From positions 80,615,412 through 80,679,411 of the forward strand of contig CM043963.1 in the NCBI GenBank assembly GCA_014529385.2: 64,000 nt of DNA, read 5' to 3'. The translations under genes were made by a program, and so were the position numbers. The DNA comes from Adiantum capillus-veneris. Taxonomy: Eukaryota; Streptophyta; Polypodiopsida; Polypodiales; Pteridaceae. The notes below the pieces were generated by a model. The model was not told where the DNA came from. It worked only from the letters and a program-made list of their open reading frames with translations, and ran no database searches. Of this stretch, positions 1-11,890 are shown piece after piece; within the stretch, counting starts at the first letter, position 1; each line of letters starts with the position of its first letter.

Positions 1-169
1 ACTCTCCAGTTATACCAATCATTACTAAGATAACCTCTAGCAGATAAATGCTTTGATTCAATTGCCGAAATTAAAACGCTTGTGTACAGGTATATTCAGC
101 AACAAAGCAAGAACTTGTGCAGAGACTGACCCATTGCCAGGTGAGTGGTTGAAATTGTGATGAAGTGCG
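1..169 (+). other. Untranslated leader of the large gypsy element
   Basis: No ORF or recognisable motif is seen. It lies just upstream of the first gag codons, so it is probably the 5' leader between the primer site (outside the window) and gag. Confidence 0.4.
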
Positions 170-356
170 TTGATAAATTTGATGAATTTAAGATCAGGAA
201 GGTACATTGTTAGAGACCAGAAAGTGGCAGGTGACCAAGGTAGCTTAGTGTCCACCGAGGAGAGTGTAACTCAGGCAAGGCTAGATCCGCTAGCACCGAT
301 TATAGAGGAAGGTAGTGATACTGACACTTCGTCAGACAAATCTTTCTTCATGGTGG
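170..356 (+). pseudogene. gag N-terminus of the large gypsy element (5' piece, split by insertion)
   Basis: The frame begins near two ATGs (170 and 182) and reads MNLRSGRYIV followed by an acidic stretch. It runs into the nested LTR at 357. If the nested element (4856 bp) and one 4-bp target copy are removed, 4860 bp are taken out. That is divisible by three, so this frame continues exactly into the gag frame at 5217. This restores a contiguous polyprotein start and independently supports the nested-insertion boundaries. No conserved domain is recognised in this piece. Confidence 0.6.
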
Positions 357-1489
357 TGTGAGCGGGATGGAAACACACAGAACGCCTCTATAATGACCCG
401 ACACACACTCTTGGAATGATACATACACACACTATGGGGCACCACTCGGCTTACACAACACACCTGGCCGAGACAGGGAACACACCTCTGGAGTGAGAGG
501 AGAGAGACTATCCACTTGCCCACTCCACACACAGAGACACACACACACACACCCAAAAGACTCAGCTCAAAAGAGGAGAATTTCTGATGTTTAGATACAA
601 TTGAGCTTGGGCCAACACCAATGGGGGAAATAGCTCACACAATATGGGTAAAAGATACCAGATACAATCACAAATTGGAGCAGAAGCTTCGCTCATAGGA
701 GAAACTTACACAGCGGAAACAGCATACAAAGAGTGAGTAATTTGGCAAAATTGACAGTGCCATCGCGTCCGGAACAACCCAAAACCCCAGTCTACGTGCT
801 CAAATCCGACATCGGATGAGCAGTTTATGACCAAAACAGGCTCCAAAAACCCCAAAAACACACCTGCGGCTGTTCCTCCTCTCTTCTCCACGTTTTTTCT
901 GGTCTTCTCTCTCTTTTTTCAGTTCCCACACTTAGCTTTATTAGTTGGGCACCCTTGGCCTTTTAGGTGACCTCAAACGGACCCCGAACAGGCCAAAAAC
1001 TGACCTCGCAGTGCATAGTTGTCACCTTTTTGCATCATCCGCACACCTGACACCCATTTCTTTTCAATAATGCGTCTCGCAACCACGTGAAGTGGCCCCA
1101 AAAAGTGATCCTAATGATGACCTTTCCGCATAACTCTCACAAGAAAACACCCACGTTGTGTCCGTATTCATCCACGTGCAAATATTGACCCCATTTGACC
1201 TCTTGACGCCACTAGATGCCATCTGACGCACCTGCTTACCTCATTTCGTTGGCCCATGGATAGCTTCCTGGAGAAGTTTTACGCCCTGCCAACTCCTCCT
1301 TATTATAGAAAAAACACACTGGTACTGGTGATAGTGAAATTCGATGCACTATGTACACCCTGTCCTACCTGTACACATGTGGGCCCCACGTAACCACCTG
1401 GCTCTGGAAAATGGGCAATAGTTTATTTGATGCACCATGCGTGTGTATGTACATATGCGCAATCACTTCTTCCAAAAAAACTCCTGACA
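357..1489 (-). repeat. 3' LTR of the nested gag-only element
   Basis: 1133-bp copy of the LTR, with TG at one end and CA at the other. It differs from the other copy by scattered substitutions and short indels, for example about 8 extra bases near 562. Such high identity implies a fairly recent insertion. Confidence 0.9.
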
Positions 1490-1512
1490 TAATTTGCCCA
1501 CCCCCTAGCCTA
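1490..1512 (-). other. Polypurine tract of the nested element
   Basis: The minus strand reads GGCTAGGGGGTGGGC and then AAATTA immediately before the LTR. This is the expected plus-strand primer position, and it fixes the element as minus-oriented. Confidence 0.6.
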
Positions 1513-1536
1513 CTAGAGCATTCATGCTCAGCAGCA

Positions 1537-3026
1537 CTAGTAGATGCTCATTCCCCCTGGATCAAAAGGCCAAAGACATATCGCCTGATTCACAAGAAGC
1601 ATCATAACACCACACCTACATTTGTCAACAATCAACCAAAATGCACCATAGGCATATCCAACTAACACATCCGCCCTGTCTGGAGTTCCAAAAGCATAAA
1701 TAATGCATGCCACATTCAACCCAACCGATAGAGACAACTCAAGTGACTCATCACTTGGTATCTTGGCTTCGCCAGCCATAGCAACAACCTGTAAATTATG
1801 CACCCAAGTAGCTAAAAGCATTGTGTGAAGGTAAAGTTGTTGATATCCAAAGCACAAAAGTATCCCCGCAGCACACATATCCCTAGCATAGGTATCCACA
1901 TAGCTGAGATTGGACTCATATATGCCAAACCCCTTCTCATCATCATAAGCATACTCATCATCACACATAACTTTATCCACATCATAATCATGGCTAGCAC
2001 CACTATCCATAGCTTCTAGCATGGGTTCATCAGTCTCCAAGAATACAAATCCCTGCTCTAAACCACAATCATGCTCACAAATCGGTTCAATCACTGCACA
2101 TACATCAAAATATGGCTTCAACACAGGCTCCACATCCAACAAATCCACAAAATGGTTCTCAACCTTGCCCTCTTCCCTAATTTCCAAGGAACTAGTATCC
2201 AAAGATACGTGCTCATCATTAATAACCTCAACCTCACACTCACACCCAGAATCACAAGGTACACAAGTAGCCAATGCATCCTCTTCAAGACTTTTCAATC
2301 CTGTATCCAAAGCATTACTCACCTCTTTAGTCTCTTCCATAAACCTATCAACCTGCAAGACCTCTTTACGCTTCACAATAGACCTTGGGAAGAAACGAGA
2401 AACATCATAGGATAGGCTACTTTTCACCTGCTTACGCTTAACTTCATCTTCCATGCCAAATCCATCTTGCACATGCATACCTGTACTGATACCATGTTCC
2501 TCAAGACGCTTAAACTTCCATTCCTTGTGCTTTGCAATGCATACCGCATCTTCAAAAGACTCGGGCCTCTTCAACTCAACCTCGAACCGCAACCAAGGTG
2601 ACAAACCATCAAGAAAAGAACTTTTCTTCAATGAACAAGGGGGGGTCTCGTCCTTAATAGCAACACACCAATGAGTCCATAAATCTGTAAAACCTTGTAC
2701 ATAGGCATCAACACCTTGACAAGAACCTTGCTTAAGAGCATTGAGCTCATTCCATACTGCATTTGCATCTTCAAAAACCTGGAAACGCTCTAAAAAAGCT
2801 TCGATAAACTTGTCAAGACTCAAACCATAAGAAGAATCCACTGCTTCTTTAGCTTCCAAATCCATGAACCAAACACGGGCCTCATTTTCCAAAGCAATCC
2901 AAATAGCCTCAAAATCTTCTCCTCATCACACATATTGTTTCTTATGCATGCCACCTCGACTTGCTCCAGAAAGTCTTCCGCATCTTCACCACTTCCTCCA
3001 TGAAATTCCGGATAAGAGAAATCCAT
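1537..3026 (-). pseudogene. gag: Retrotransposon gag (capsid-like) of the nested element, one frameshift
   Basis: The first frame (3026 to about 2900) starts MDFSYPEFHGGSGEDAEDFL. The second continues to 1537 with VWFMDLEAKEA, FLERFQVF, ELNALKQG and YVQGFTDLW, the usual alpha-helical Retrotrans_gag pattern. Joining them needs a one-base shift near 2890-2910. After the capsid-like part (about 190 residues) the protein is acidic and unlike known domains, and I see no CCHC zinc knuckle. It would assemble virus-like particles in the cytoplasm and package the element RNA. Its capsid region is similar in pattern to the gag at 56571-57599, so the two may be related non-autonomous families. No pol follows. 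Confidence 0.75.
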
Positions 3027-4054
3027 GGCTACCCAAGTTTAATGCTTTAAGAACCTCTTCGAACACACGTGCAAGAACCCAAAACTTTTCACTACCCAAT
3101 CCCCAGAAACTTCAATGGAGCTCAGCTTTAGATAATGACAAACACATGCACATCAAATGAGTTTTCATAGTTGATCATTGGAATTACAACAGGCAAAGGA
3201 CATTCCAGTATCCCCCTTAATCTTCTTGGCCCGAACATAAAGACTATGCGCTGCTGGAAAAAAATCTTCCTGGACACATGAACATTTATCTGGATTCTCT
3301 GAGTTAAATGAAAAGGAGTGAATTGAAGGCCATTTTGATCATCCATTAAAGTCAACCATGCAGCTCCCAAGAAAGCACACCTGTCTTATCCTCTGATTTT
3401 GCCAAAATTTCAGCAGCATAACATCATAAATGCCTTAAAAGACCAAAAGACCAGCCATCATAACTTGAAAATTTTTTGACAGAGTTTCCCTAGAAGTAGA
3501 GCAGTGAGAACCCAAAATATAGACTTTATATGTATGCATAAACTGTCAACAATAGAACCCGAGCATCAAGTAGGAATCACTAGGACATAGCCTATGGCGA
3601 GGTCACCAAAAGGGTGCTCCAGCTACCTGTATCACCGAAAGGATCTCCACATTTGAGAATCCCCCAGCTCAATAAAAACCTCACGCTATCGACCCTCACA
3701 CGAAGGCTAATGCAAATCGCGTATAGTCAAGTCTCAGAAATGACTATCTTCCAGACCAAGTCTCAGAAATGGTTGGGACTGCCAAATAAAACCAAATATG
3801 GCTCCACAAAGGCGTACAATGACAGTTTCCACAAGTAACGTACAATCCAACAGACAATGCGCTCAAACAGGCGCCAAATGATGCATATCCACAACAGCTG
3901 CAAGTGACACCAGTGCTAGAATATCACTATACTCCAGCTACCTCTACCTGTGTGAATCACCTGTACCTGTACCAGTACCTGTCCCTGTAACCTGTAACCT
4001 ATAGCCCCGAATCTCGAAGCTTGAAGCTCGAAGCAGAAGGTACTCGAAGAAGAT
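3027..4054 (-). other. Untranslated leader of the nested element
   Basis: Between the primer site and the gag start there is about 1 kb without a credible ORF on the minus strand. Short ORFs on both strands are not conserved. Near 3940-4010 there are short variants of ACCTGTACC/ACCTGTAACC. Confidence 0.5.
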
Positions 4055-4072
4055 CCTTCGTGGGGGCGCCAA
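4055..4072 (-). other. Primer binding site of the nested element
   Basis: Minus strand TGGCGCCCCCACGAAGG, a few bases after the LTR end. TGG at the start matches the CCA end of a tRNA, and TGGCGCC is a common retroelement primer-site opening. The specific tRNA is not identified. Confidence 0.65.
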
Positions 4073-4077
4073 AAGAA

Positions 4078-5212
4078 TGTGAGCGGGATAGAAACACACA
4101 GAACGCCTCTATAATGACCCGACACACACTCTTAGGAAGATACACACACACACTATGGGGCACCACTCGGCTTACACAACACACCTGGCCGAGACAGGGA
4201 ACACACCTATGGAGTGAGAGGAGAGAGACTATCCACTTGCCCACTCCACACACAGAGAGACACACACACACACACCCAAAAGACAAAAGAGGAGAATTTC
4301 TGATGTTTAGATACAATTGAGCTTGGGACAACACCAATGGGGCAAATAGCTCACACAATATGGGTAAAAGATACCAGATACAATCACAAATTGGAGGAGA
4401 AGCTTCGCTCATAGGAGAAAATTACACAGCCAAAATAGCATAAAAAGAGTGAGGAATTTGGAAAAATGAACAGTGCCATCGCGTCCGGAACAACCCAAAA
4501 CCCCAGTCTACAATGTCAAAGTGCTCAAATCCGACATCGGATGAGCAGTTTACGACCAAAACAGGCTCCAAAAACCCCAAAAATACACCTGCGGCTGTTC
4601 CTCCTCTCTTCTCCACGTTTTTTCTGGTCTTCTCTCCCTTTTTCTAGTTCCCACACTTAGCTTTATTAGTTGGGCACCCTTGGCCTTTCAGATGACCTCA
4701 AACGGACCCCGAACAGGCCAAAACTGACCTCGCAGTGCATAGTTGTCACCTTTTTGCATCATCCGCACACCTGACACTCATTTCTTTTCAATAATGCGTC
4801 TCGCAACCACGTGAAGTGGCCCCAAAAATTGGTCCTAATAATGACCTTTCCGCATAACTCTCACAAGAAAACACCCACGTTGTGTCCGTATTCATCCACG
4901 TGCAAATATTGACCCCATTCGACCTCTTGACGCCACTAGATGCCATCTGACGCACCTGCTTACCTCATGTCGTCGGCCCGCGGATAGCTTATTAGAGAAG
5001 TTTTACGCGCTACCAACTGCTCCTTATTATAGAAAAAACACACTGGTACTGGTGATAGTGAAATTCGATGCACTATGTACACCCTGTCCTACATGTACAC
5101 ATGTGGGCCCCAGGTAACCACCTGGCTCTGGAAAATGGGAAATACTTTATTTGATGCACCATGCGTGTGTATGTACATATGCGTAATCACTTCTTCCAAA
5201 AAACTCCTGACA
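4078..5212 (-). repeat. 5' LTR of the nested gag-only element
   Basis: 1135-bp partner of the LTR at 357-1489, in direct orientation. Plus-strand reading frames that seem to run from this LTR into 5213 onward are accidental fusions with the host-element gag. Confidence 0.9.
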
Positions 5213-8200
5213 GTGGGTAGTCAACAGCCAGGAGATTTCACCTATGATGGACCTATGCGAGGAGGAAGCACCTCCCTAAATCCTTTGAATGATTCTAGGC
5301 TCACAGTGATCTTCGTAGAGGGAACAAACTCGAGAGGAGCCCTAGTCTATTATGACTATCGAGGCCACAAGTGCATTTGTATCGAAGAGAGGCCACCTCA
5401 AAGATTGGAGATAATCCGAGTGTATGATGATGGAGATAGATTCCGAGACGAAAAGGGGAACCACTATTTAATAGTTAGTAACCCTGAAGATTACAACCGA
5501 TATGTAAATAACATGGCAAAAGGAAAAATGGTTTCAGAAACTCAAGAACCGCCACCAAACATTGATCGGCCTGGAGCTATTTTTATGTATGATAAGAAAA
5601 CAACCAGGGTTCCAACTTATAACGAGAATGTGTGAATCTACAAGCATGGGAGTGAGGCTATTGTCTCTTACTTTCGCAGCAACAAAGAACCATACGTAAA
5701 CGAACTAAGCAAAGACAAGGTTCTTTACTTATTCTCTTATGAAACTGCTACGGGGAAGGGCATAGTGTTTGTTGATCGATACGGGCGAGAATACCAACGT
5801 ATTCTCCCAGAGGAAGTAGAAAGAGCAACAGGTCCGAGAGCATCAGCATACGCCTCTGAGGAAGTGCCAAGAGCAGCCCACACCCCAAGCAAGTCAACGA
5901 ATCCTTTTTTCGACGAGTATGACACTACCTCACATTCCACCCGACCGCAAGCATTCAACAACCAAGACCAACCACCAGCAAACCAGCCATCATTGCAGGC
6001 ATGGCTTTGACAGAGTGCAAAAATTGAACCAGACCGAAACCGAGATGGTTAAAAAGCCGCACGAGGGCTCAAGGATTTGCAAGAACCACCACACTATTCA
6101 AGCTATCAAGCAGAGAGTAAGCCAAAGACACAAGGGTCGACAGAGCCTGGAGGACCACCCATAGAACGAGTTCGAAGAGAAGCACCACCTATAGCGAGAA
6201 CAGTTAGAAATTATGGCTTAGGATCACCATTGGGAGAGGAACCAGCCTATTACAGAAGGCCTGAGGAGGTGTATCGACTTGGACGGGGCGATCCAATGAT
6301 GAGATTTGTAGACCATCGAAGAATTAGACCTTCTCAAGTGCAAAAATGGGTAAACAAGAAATACACAGGAAATCGAGACCCAAGAGATCTTGTAGCAGCC
6401 TTTGTGCGTGTAATTAGAGTCGAAGAGGTGTTAGATTTTCCAACCCAATTCGCAGGGTTTGGACTAACCCTAGAGGATGATGCTACAACTTCGTTTGACT
6501 CTGTGGAGCGTAGAGACTTTGAGTGGATGGAGGAAGTGTTTGACGAGTTTATTGAGGAATTCTCTCAAAGGGAAATAGCTCATAATACCGTCTCACAAAT
6601 CCATAAATTCAAACAGAAAGATGGAGAATCTGTACGGAAGGCAGCCCTAAGGCTAAAAAGATATGTTAAGTTTTGTCCTGTGGAAGAACTGCCAACTCAG
6701 TCCAGGCTTATGCTGATATTCATCCAAGGACTAAGGAATGCACATCTCCAGAAAGACTTACATATGAAGAGGAGCACGACGTTGAATGAGTTGACCAAGG
6801 AGGCTTTGTACCTTGTGGACAATTGTGCAGTCTACAAAGAAGGGGAGTTCAAGGACCTTGATGACGATTCATCTTCACAGCAAAGTGGAAGCAAGTCTTC
6901 TAAGACAGTACTGAAAGGAGAAATAGCGGTAAACCAGGAGCAGCTCATAGATGAAGTGCTAAAAAAGATGAACTTGTACGCCAAACCCCAGGCTAAACAG
7001 CCCAAGTGGTGTGCTATTTAACAAAAATGGACAAACCATGGGACCGAGGAATGTTATTATAACAAGGGATATGTGAGGGAGAGACCTTACGCTCCCCATG
7101 CTCCAGTAGCTTCCCCTCAAGTTCCACCGATGCCCAGATATCAAGCAGGCAACTTACGAGGACCTGTAGGTGTAGAAAGACCACAACCGGTGTTGGGGCA
7201 ACAACCACCCCTACCAGGATTACGACCACTTGGTATCAGATACACACCAACAGTAACTGAATCAGAAGAAAAGGCTTTGGTGCCTATGCATGCTTATTAT
7301 GAAGATCCCAATGGATATGCGGAAAACCCTGTCTATTATCCACCGAAAGAACCCTCGACACCAGAACCATGGAGCATGATAGGGAATCAAGGACCACCAA
7401 CTGCTGCACAGGCTACAGGAGAAGGAAGATATAGCTCAGATGAACGAACACTGATGTTCATATTCAATGGAGGCATGGGTGGATAGAGACATGCTTACCA
7501 ACAAAGAGGGGCTCAAGGAGCACCTCAACAACCCAAGGGACCCTGTTACAAGTGTGGAGGAGACCATTGGCGGAGAGACTGTCCTCATGATGAAATCATT
7601 AGAGTCAATGCGTATTGCCCAGAATGTGGAATTACTCATTTGATTCCTGATTGTCTTAAAAACCCGAGCAAAGGAGCAAAAACCACCTTGAACATGTGAG
7701 AAACAGTACCTTCCAGTGGAGGATCGAAAAATGAAACAATCATACCTATTCAGGTGGTAACACGAGCGCAAGCCCAAAGAAGGACGAACGAACCCATAGT
7801 TGAAGAGCCAAAAACCAATGCCCAAAGTTCAGAAACGAAAAATCAGAGAAGCACTTGGAAAGCTAGAAAGGCGCGTAGGAAATCCAGGAAAGAACGAGAG
7901 CAAACACCCCTATCCGAGGAGTTGAAACATACAAAGAACAGATTGGAGCGGCTAGAGGATCTAGGTAGCTTAAGCTCACACACCACAGCAGCCATAGCAC
8001 CCAAGGAAATAGCAGAACCCAAAAGTGCAGGATCAGGAGGATCTGTACTGGTAGACAAGGTAAACGAGCAGTTAGATACGCTTCTAAAAGCTTATGAAGC
8101 TCGACTTAAAAAGAACCAAACCCAGGAGCAAAGATGGATGACTTATCCATATGCAGAAATAGAAAAATAGAGGTTGGATATGTGTAAAAAGATGATTGAG

Positions 8201-8890
8201 ACGGCTCAATCATTGATGGAAGAACCTCTGGGTAAACCTGCAAATCTTCACGAAGCACCAGCTCCAACCCCTATCCAACCAATATTAGAGAAACATGAGG
8301 AAACAAAGGAAAGACTCACTAGTGAATATGAGTCCAGAGGAGAGCCTATCATAGTGCCAAATACCACTGATGGGGCAAGTGACGGGTTCCAGCCTAAAAT
8401 ATTGGCAGAAATGGGTAAGGACGGTAACGGTCTAGATGATATGTGGAAGAAAATCCGTGAGGCCAACGAAGCTAATAGGATGAGTAACCCCATGAATAGC
8501 ACGAGAAAAGAAAAGAATGTGATCTTACCTCCTATTGAAGAATTTGAGGCAAGATCGCATATGGACCTTGAGATACATTCATAAGGGGGAGACCAAGGAT
8601 CTATTAGTTCGGGGCACAGCCAACCAGACTCTTTGAGAACTTTACCCTCTTACCTAGGAGAGTACGAAGCTAAGTCGGAAGTGAGATCAATTCCATCTCA
8701 AAGACTTTCTTCTAACAAGGTGATGGATTCGCGAGGATTGATTGAGTTGTTATCCACCCCGGATGCATGCAGAACTCCTAAGGTTAAGGCCAAACATGTG
8801 GACCACAGTAGGAAAATTCCTAGAAAAATTTGGAGTGAAAGACCCCAATTTGAAGCTACAAGAAGGGATCAGGGAATTAGACAGACTTAA
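5213..8890 (+). pseudogene. gag: gag polyprotein of the large gypsy element (one frame, about eight in-frame stops)
   Basis: All pieces from 5217 to 8890 lie in a single frame separated by single stops (near 5636, 6008, 6047, 7019, 7484, 7697, 8168 and 8582), so this was one long ORF. The capsid-like core is at about 6290-6870 (FDEFIEEFSQREIAHNTVSQ, then an RLMLIFIQGL helix). Zinc-binding motifs follow: a first one broken by a stop (about 7007-7050, W-C...NHGTEEC), then CYKCGGDHWRRDC (about 7549-7590) and CPECGITHLIPDC (about 7618-7660). A basic and then acidic linker (7754-8580) leads to protease. Most stops are explained by one C-to-T or G-to-A change (CGA, CAA, CAG or TGG), as expected in a silenced, methylated element. 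Confidence 0.8.
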
Positions 8891-11327
8891 TCTAAACACT
8901 AGGCCAGTACCATTGAATAAGGTTGGAGAATATTGCGAGGAAGAAGACGGAAACACTACACTACCGGTAGAATTCCAAGGAGTAGTCTCGGGGGCTATTC
9001 TTGACAGTGGAGCGGGCATTGCTATCGCCACCAAAGAAATTTGGAAAAAATGGGGAAAACCAGCTTTGAGGGCTACCAAAATGAAAATGCAATTGGCAGA
9101 TGGGTTCATGGAAAAGCCTCTAGGACTCTTAGAAAAAGTAATTGTCACTTCGTGCGGAATCGAGTATGAGCATACATTTGCAATAGTCGATTTCGACAAA
9201 AAGAACAATTATGAGATAATCTTGGGACGACCATTCATGAGACAATTGAAGATGGTCCAAGATTGGGGTTATGACCACATATACCTTAGACATGGCAAAA
9301 CGACGACTAAAATACACCTGAAAGACCATAGTTACAAGGATGTAAACCAAACACCTGTGGAAGAGTTTGATTCGGCTACAGTAGTAGGATCAGAACTACC
9401 AGCATGGTTAGGGCAACCAAAAGAGCTATGGATGTGCAGAGCTTCACATTGTGGAAGCTTAAGAAAAGAGGAATGCGTCTTAGAAAGAGGAATTGAGGAC
9501 AAGGAGTACATTCCGGAACCTTTCCCTGAAGATGCCTTGGAACCGCTAGAATGGGAACACATACTAGCAACATTGGATGTTTGTACCATTACCGACAGTC
9601 CAACAACAAAATTTTGCGATAAGGATGGCTATGATGTGCTACCCTATTACATGGTAAGCGTTGTACCAAAGGAAGAAACGGTAGAACCTTCAGAACAAGA
9701 AGAGTTTTACAATTCCTCTAAACATTTGGAAGTAAATGATGATGCAGATAATGAGTGTTCAGACACCTCAAGTGAGCATGGAAATGAAGCCGAGAATAGC
9801 AAGTTTTATGATTTTGCTAATCAAAACCCTAGACGCCAAGAACGCCATAGGAGGAAAAGAGCAGGAAACAAAGCGAGAGAGAACCTGATGCCCAGGATAA
9901 AAGGTAAAACTCACTATTTGATGCTTGTAAAAGCAGAGGATTGTGTGAAAGATCAAATATCAGGAAAATTCTCAAAAAATCAAAAAGAAAGAACGCGAGA
10001 GGAAACAAAACAGGTACGAAAAGCTAAAACCGAAACAAAATCACAAGAATCTGAAAAATCAAAAAGGGAAACAACAAAAGACCAAGAGTGGACCAAAATG
10101 GAGCATAAACAGAAATACCAAGAACTGAAACGGTCTCTGAGAGAGATATGGATTACTGAAGAAGACAGTGATAGAAAAGGGGAGTCAGAAAAGGGGAACA
10201 TGAACGTACCATCACACTATCGGAAGTTTACTATCCAGGACAGAAAAATCATCATGACACTACCAATCAGGGAGAGAACCAACCAAGAATCTTATGATGG
10301 GCCTGAAAATGCAAAAAAGATAGACCTCGTAGAACCAGGTGAAAAGCCTCAGCCGGTCTATATAGCTAATGATTTAGAGCCTGAGGAGGAAGCACAGCTA
10401 ACACAACTTCTCAAGAAGTATAAAGATGTATTCGCTTGGTCCTACAAAGACCTCAAAGGAGTTGATCCAATGATATGCCAACATACAATTCTTTTGAAAT
10501 CAGATGCAAAACCTAGCAAACAACGTCCTTATACGTATAATGACACATTTGCTAAACGAATCAAAGAAGAAATTGATAAACTGATGGAAGCGGAATTCAT
10601 CTATGAGATTGAATATACAGATTGGGTGTCTTCCATTGTGGTAGTTCCCAAAAAGAATGGAAAACTGCGAGTGTGTGTAAACCTCAAGAAGGTGAATGCA
10701 GCAACCATAAGGGATAATTATCCCTTGCCAATCACAGAACATGTACTTGAGCGAGTGGCCGAGAAACGGGCTTATTCCTTTCTGGATGGGTTTTCAGGAT
10801 ACAACCAACTGGCAATAGCACGGGAAGATCAACACAAAACAGCGTTTGCCACAGAATGGAGGATTTATGCGTATCGAGTTATGCCATTTGGCTTAACTAA
10901 TGCACCAGCCACTTTCCAGAGGTTAATGACTCACACATTCAAGGAATACCTAAGAATATTATTAGAAATTTACATGAATGACCTATGTGTGTACTCTCTT
11001 CTGCGAGAGGATCATATGGACCATTTGCAAAAGGTCTTTGAAAAGTGCAAGACATATCGAATTTGCCTTAACCCGGAAAAGTGTGTATTTATGGTTAAGC
11101 AAGGACGAATCTTAGGACACATTGTCTCAAGAAATGGCATAACCACAGACCTAGACAAAGTCAAAGTCATTGTAGACCTGCCCAGGCCTACTAATGCGAA
11201 ACAAGTGCAATCCTTCATGGGGCATTGTGGTTATTATCGAAGGTTCATATACATGTATGCGGTTATCGCACAACCTCTGTACCGTTTGCTAGTCAATTTA
11301 GAGTTGACCGAGGAGTGTGAAATTTAA
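8742..11327 (+). pseudogene. pol: pol: aspartic protease and reverse transcriptase
   Basis: This 861-codon frame overlaps the end of gag in the +1 frame. The retropepsin-like protease has LDSGAGIAIA (Asp codon 9003-9005) and closes with ILGRPFM near 9230. A 350-residue charged linker follows (about 9400-10300). The RT shows VVVPKKNGKLRVCVNLKKVN (about 10640-10700), SFLDGFSGYNQLAI (catalytic Asp), MPFGLTNAPATFQ and the palm motif. The palm motif is YMND instead of YMDD: AAT at 10977-10979 replaces GAT, a G-to-A change that would abolish polymerisation. Connection-domain sequence (CGYYRRFI) precedes the stop at 11325. The enzyme would copy element RNA to cDNA inside virus-like particles. The gag-pol join needs either a +1 frameshift or a one-base mutation near 8770-8800. 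Confidence 0.88.
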
Positions 11328-11890
11328 TTCCAAAAGCTGATGGAAAACCTTATATAAACACCTGTACTAAAGGCACCAGATTGGGAAAAGATATTCCATG
11401 TGCACATTGATGCTTCAGCATATGCCATTGGAAGTATTCTAGCTCAACCTGGAGACGGAACAATGGATTTTCCGGTTTGCTATGCGAACCGACAGTTAAA
11501 CAGTGCAGAAAAAAACTACACAACCATTGAGAGGGAAGGGTTAGGAATGATTTATGTTGTAAAAAAATTTCGGCATTATTTTCTTGCAAACAAATTTGTG
11601 TTCTTCACGGATCATCAAGCTCTTTTGTACCTAGTAAATAAACTTGGAATACAGGGAGAATCGTACGTTGGTTTATCATATTGCTAGAATTTGACTTCAC
11701 AGTGGTGGTCAAAAAAGGTAAAACCCATTTGCGAGCAGATCATCTTTCAAGGATACACAACGGGGAAGCTCCTGAAGGAGTAGATGATGACATACCAGAT
11801 GCTTATCTTTTCAACATTGAAATGGTACCCAAATGGTCTCAGGAAATTGTTAGCATTCTTTTCTTCAGAAGTGAGTTTGATAATACGGAA
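11328..11890 (+). pseudogene. pol: pol: RNase H domain
   Basis: The frame of 8742-11327 continues past two stops (11325 and near 11355). It reads VLKAPDWEKIFHVHIDASAY, SAEKNYTTIEREGLGMIYVV, RHYFLANKFVFFTDHQAL and LVNK, a typical gypsy RNase H that removes RNA from the RNA/DNA hybrid. A one-base frameshift near 11650-11670 moves the reading into LEFDFTVVVKKGKTH and RADHLSRI (11681-11880), the tether before integrase. Another shift follows near 11880-11900. Confidence 0.85.

Larger units (their letters stand above)
357..5212 (-). mobile_element. Nested non-autonomous LTR retrotransposon with gag only
   Basis: Two near-identical direct repeats (357-1489 and 4078-5212) begin TGTGAGCGGG and end CTGACA. 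They are flanked by GTGG at 353-356 and 5213-5216. Read on the minus strand, a primer-site-like sequence TGGCGCCCCCACG lies five to six bases after the 5' LTR (4078-5212), and a G-rich polypurine tract precedes the 3' LTR (357-1489). The 2.6-kb interior encodes a gag but no protease, RT or integrase. The element would therefore have needed enzymes from another gypsy element. It is inserted in the gag of the larger element, so it is the younger of the two. Confidence 0.9.

Noticed and set aside
5075-5212. Plus-strand ORF start inside the nested LTR
   Set aside because: The ATG at 5075 belongs to the inserted LTR. Only the part after 5212 is gag of the older element.
5213-8890. Programmed stop-codon readthrough in gag
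   Set aside because: About eight stops of all three types, with no common context, indicate decay.
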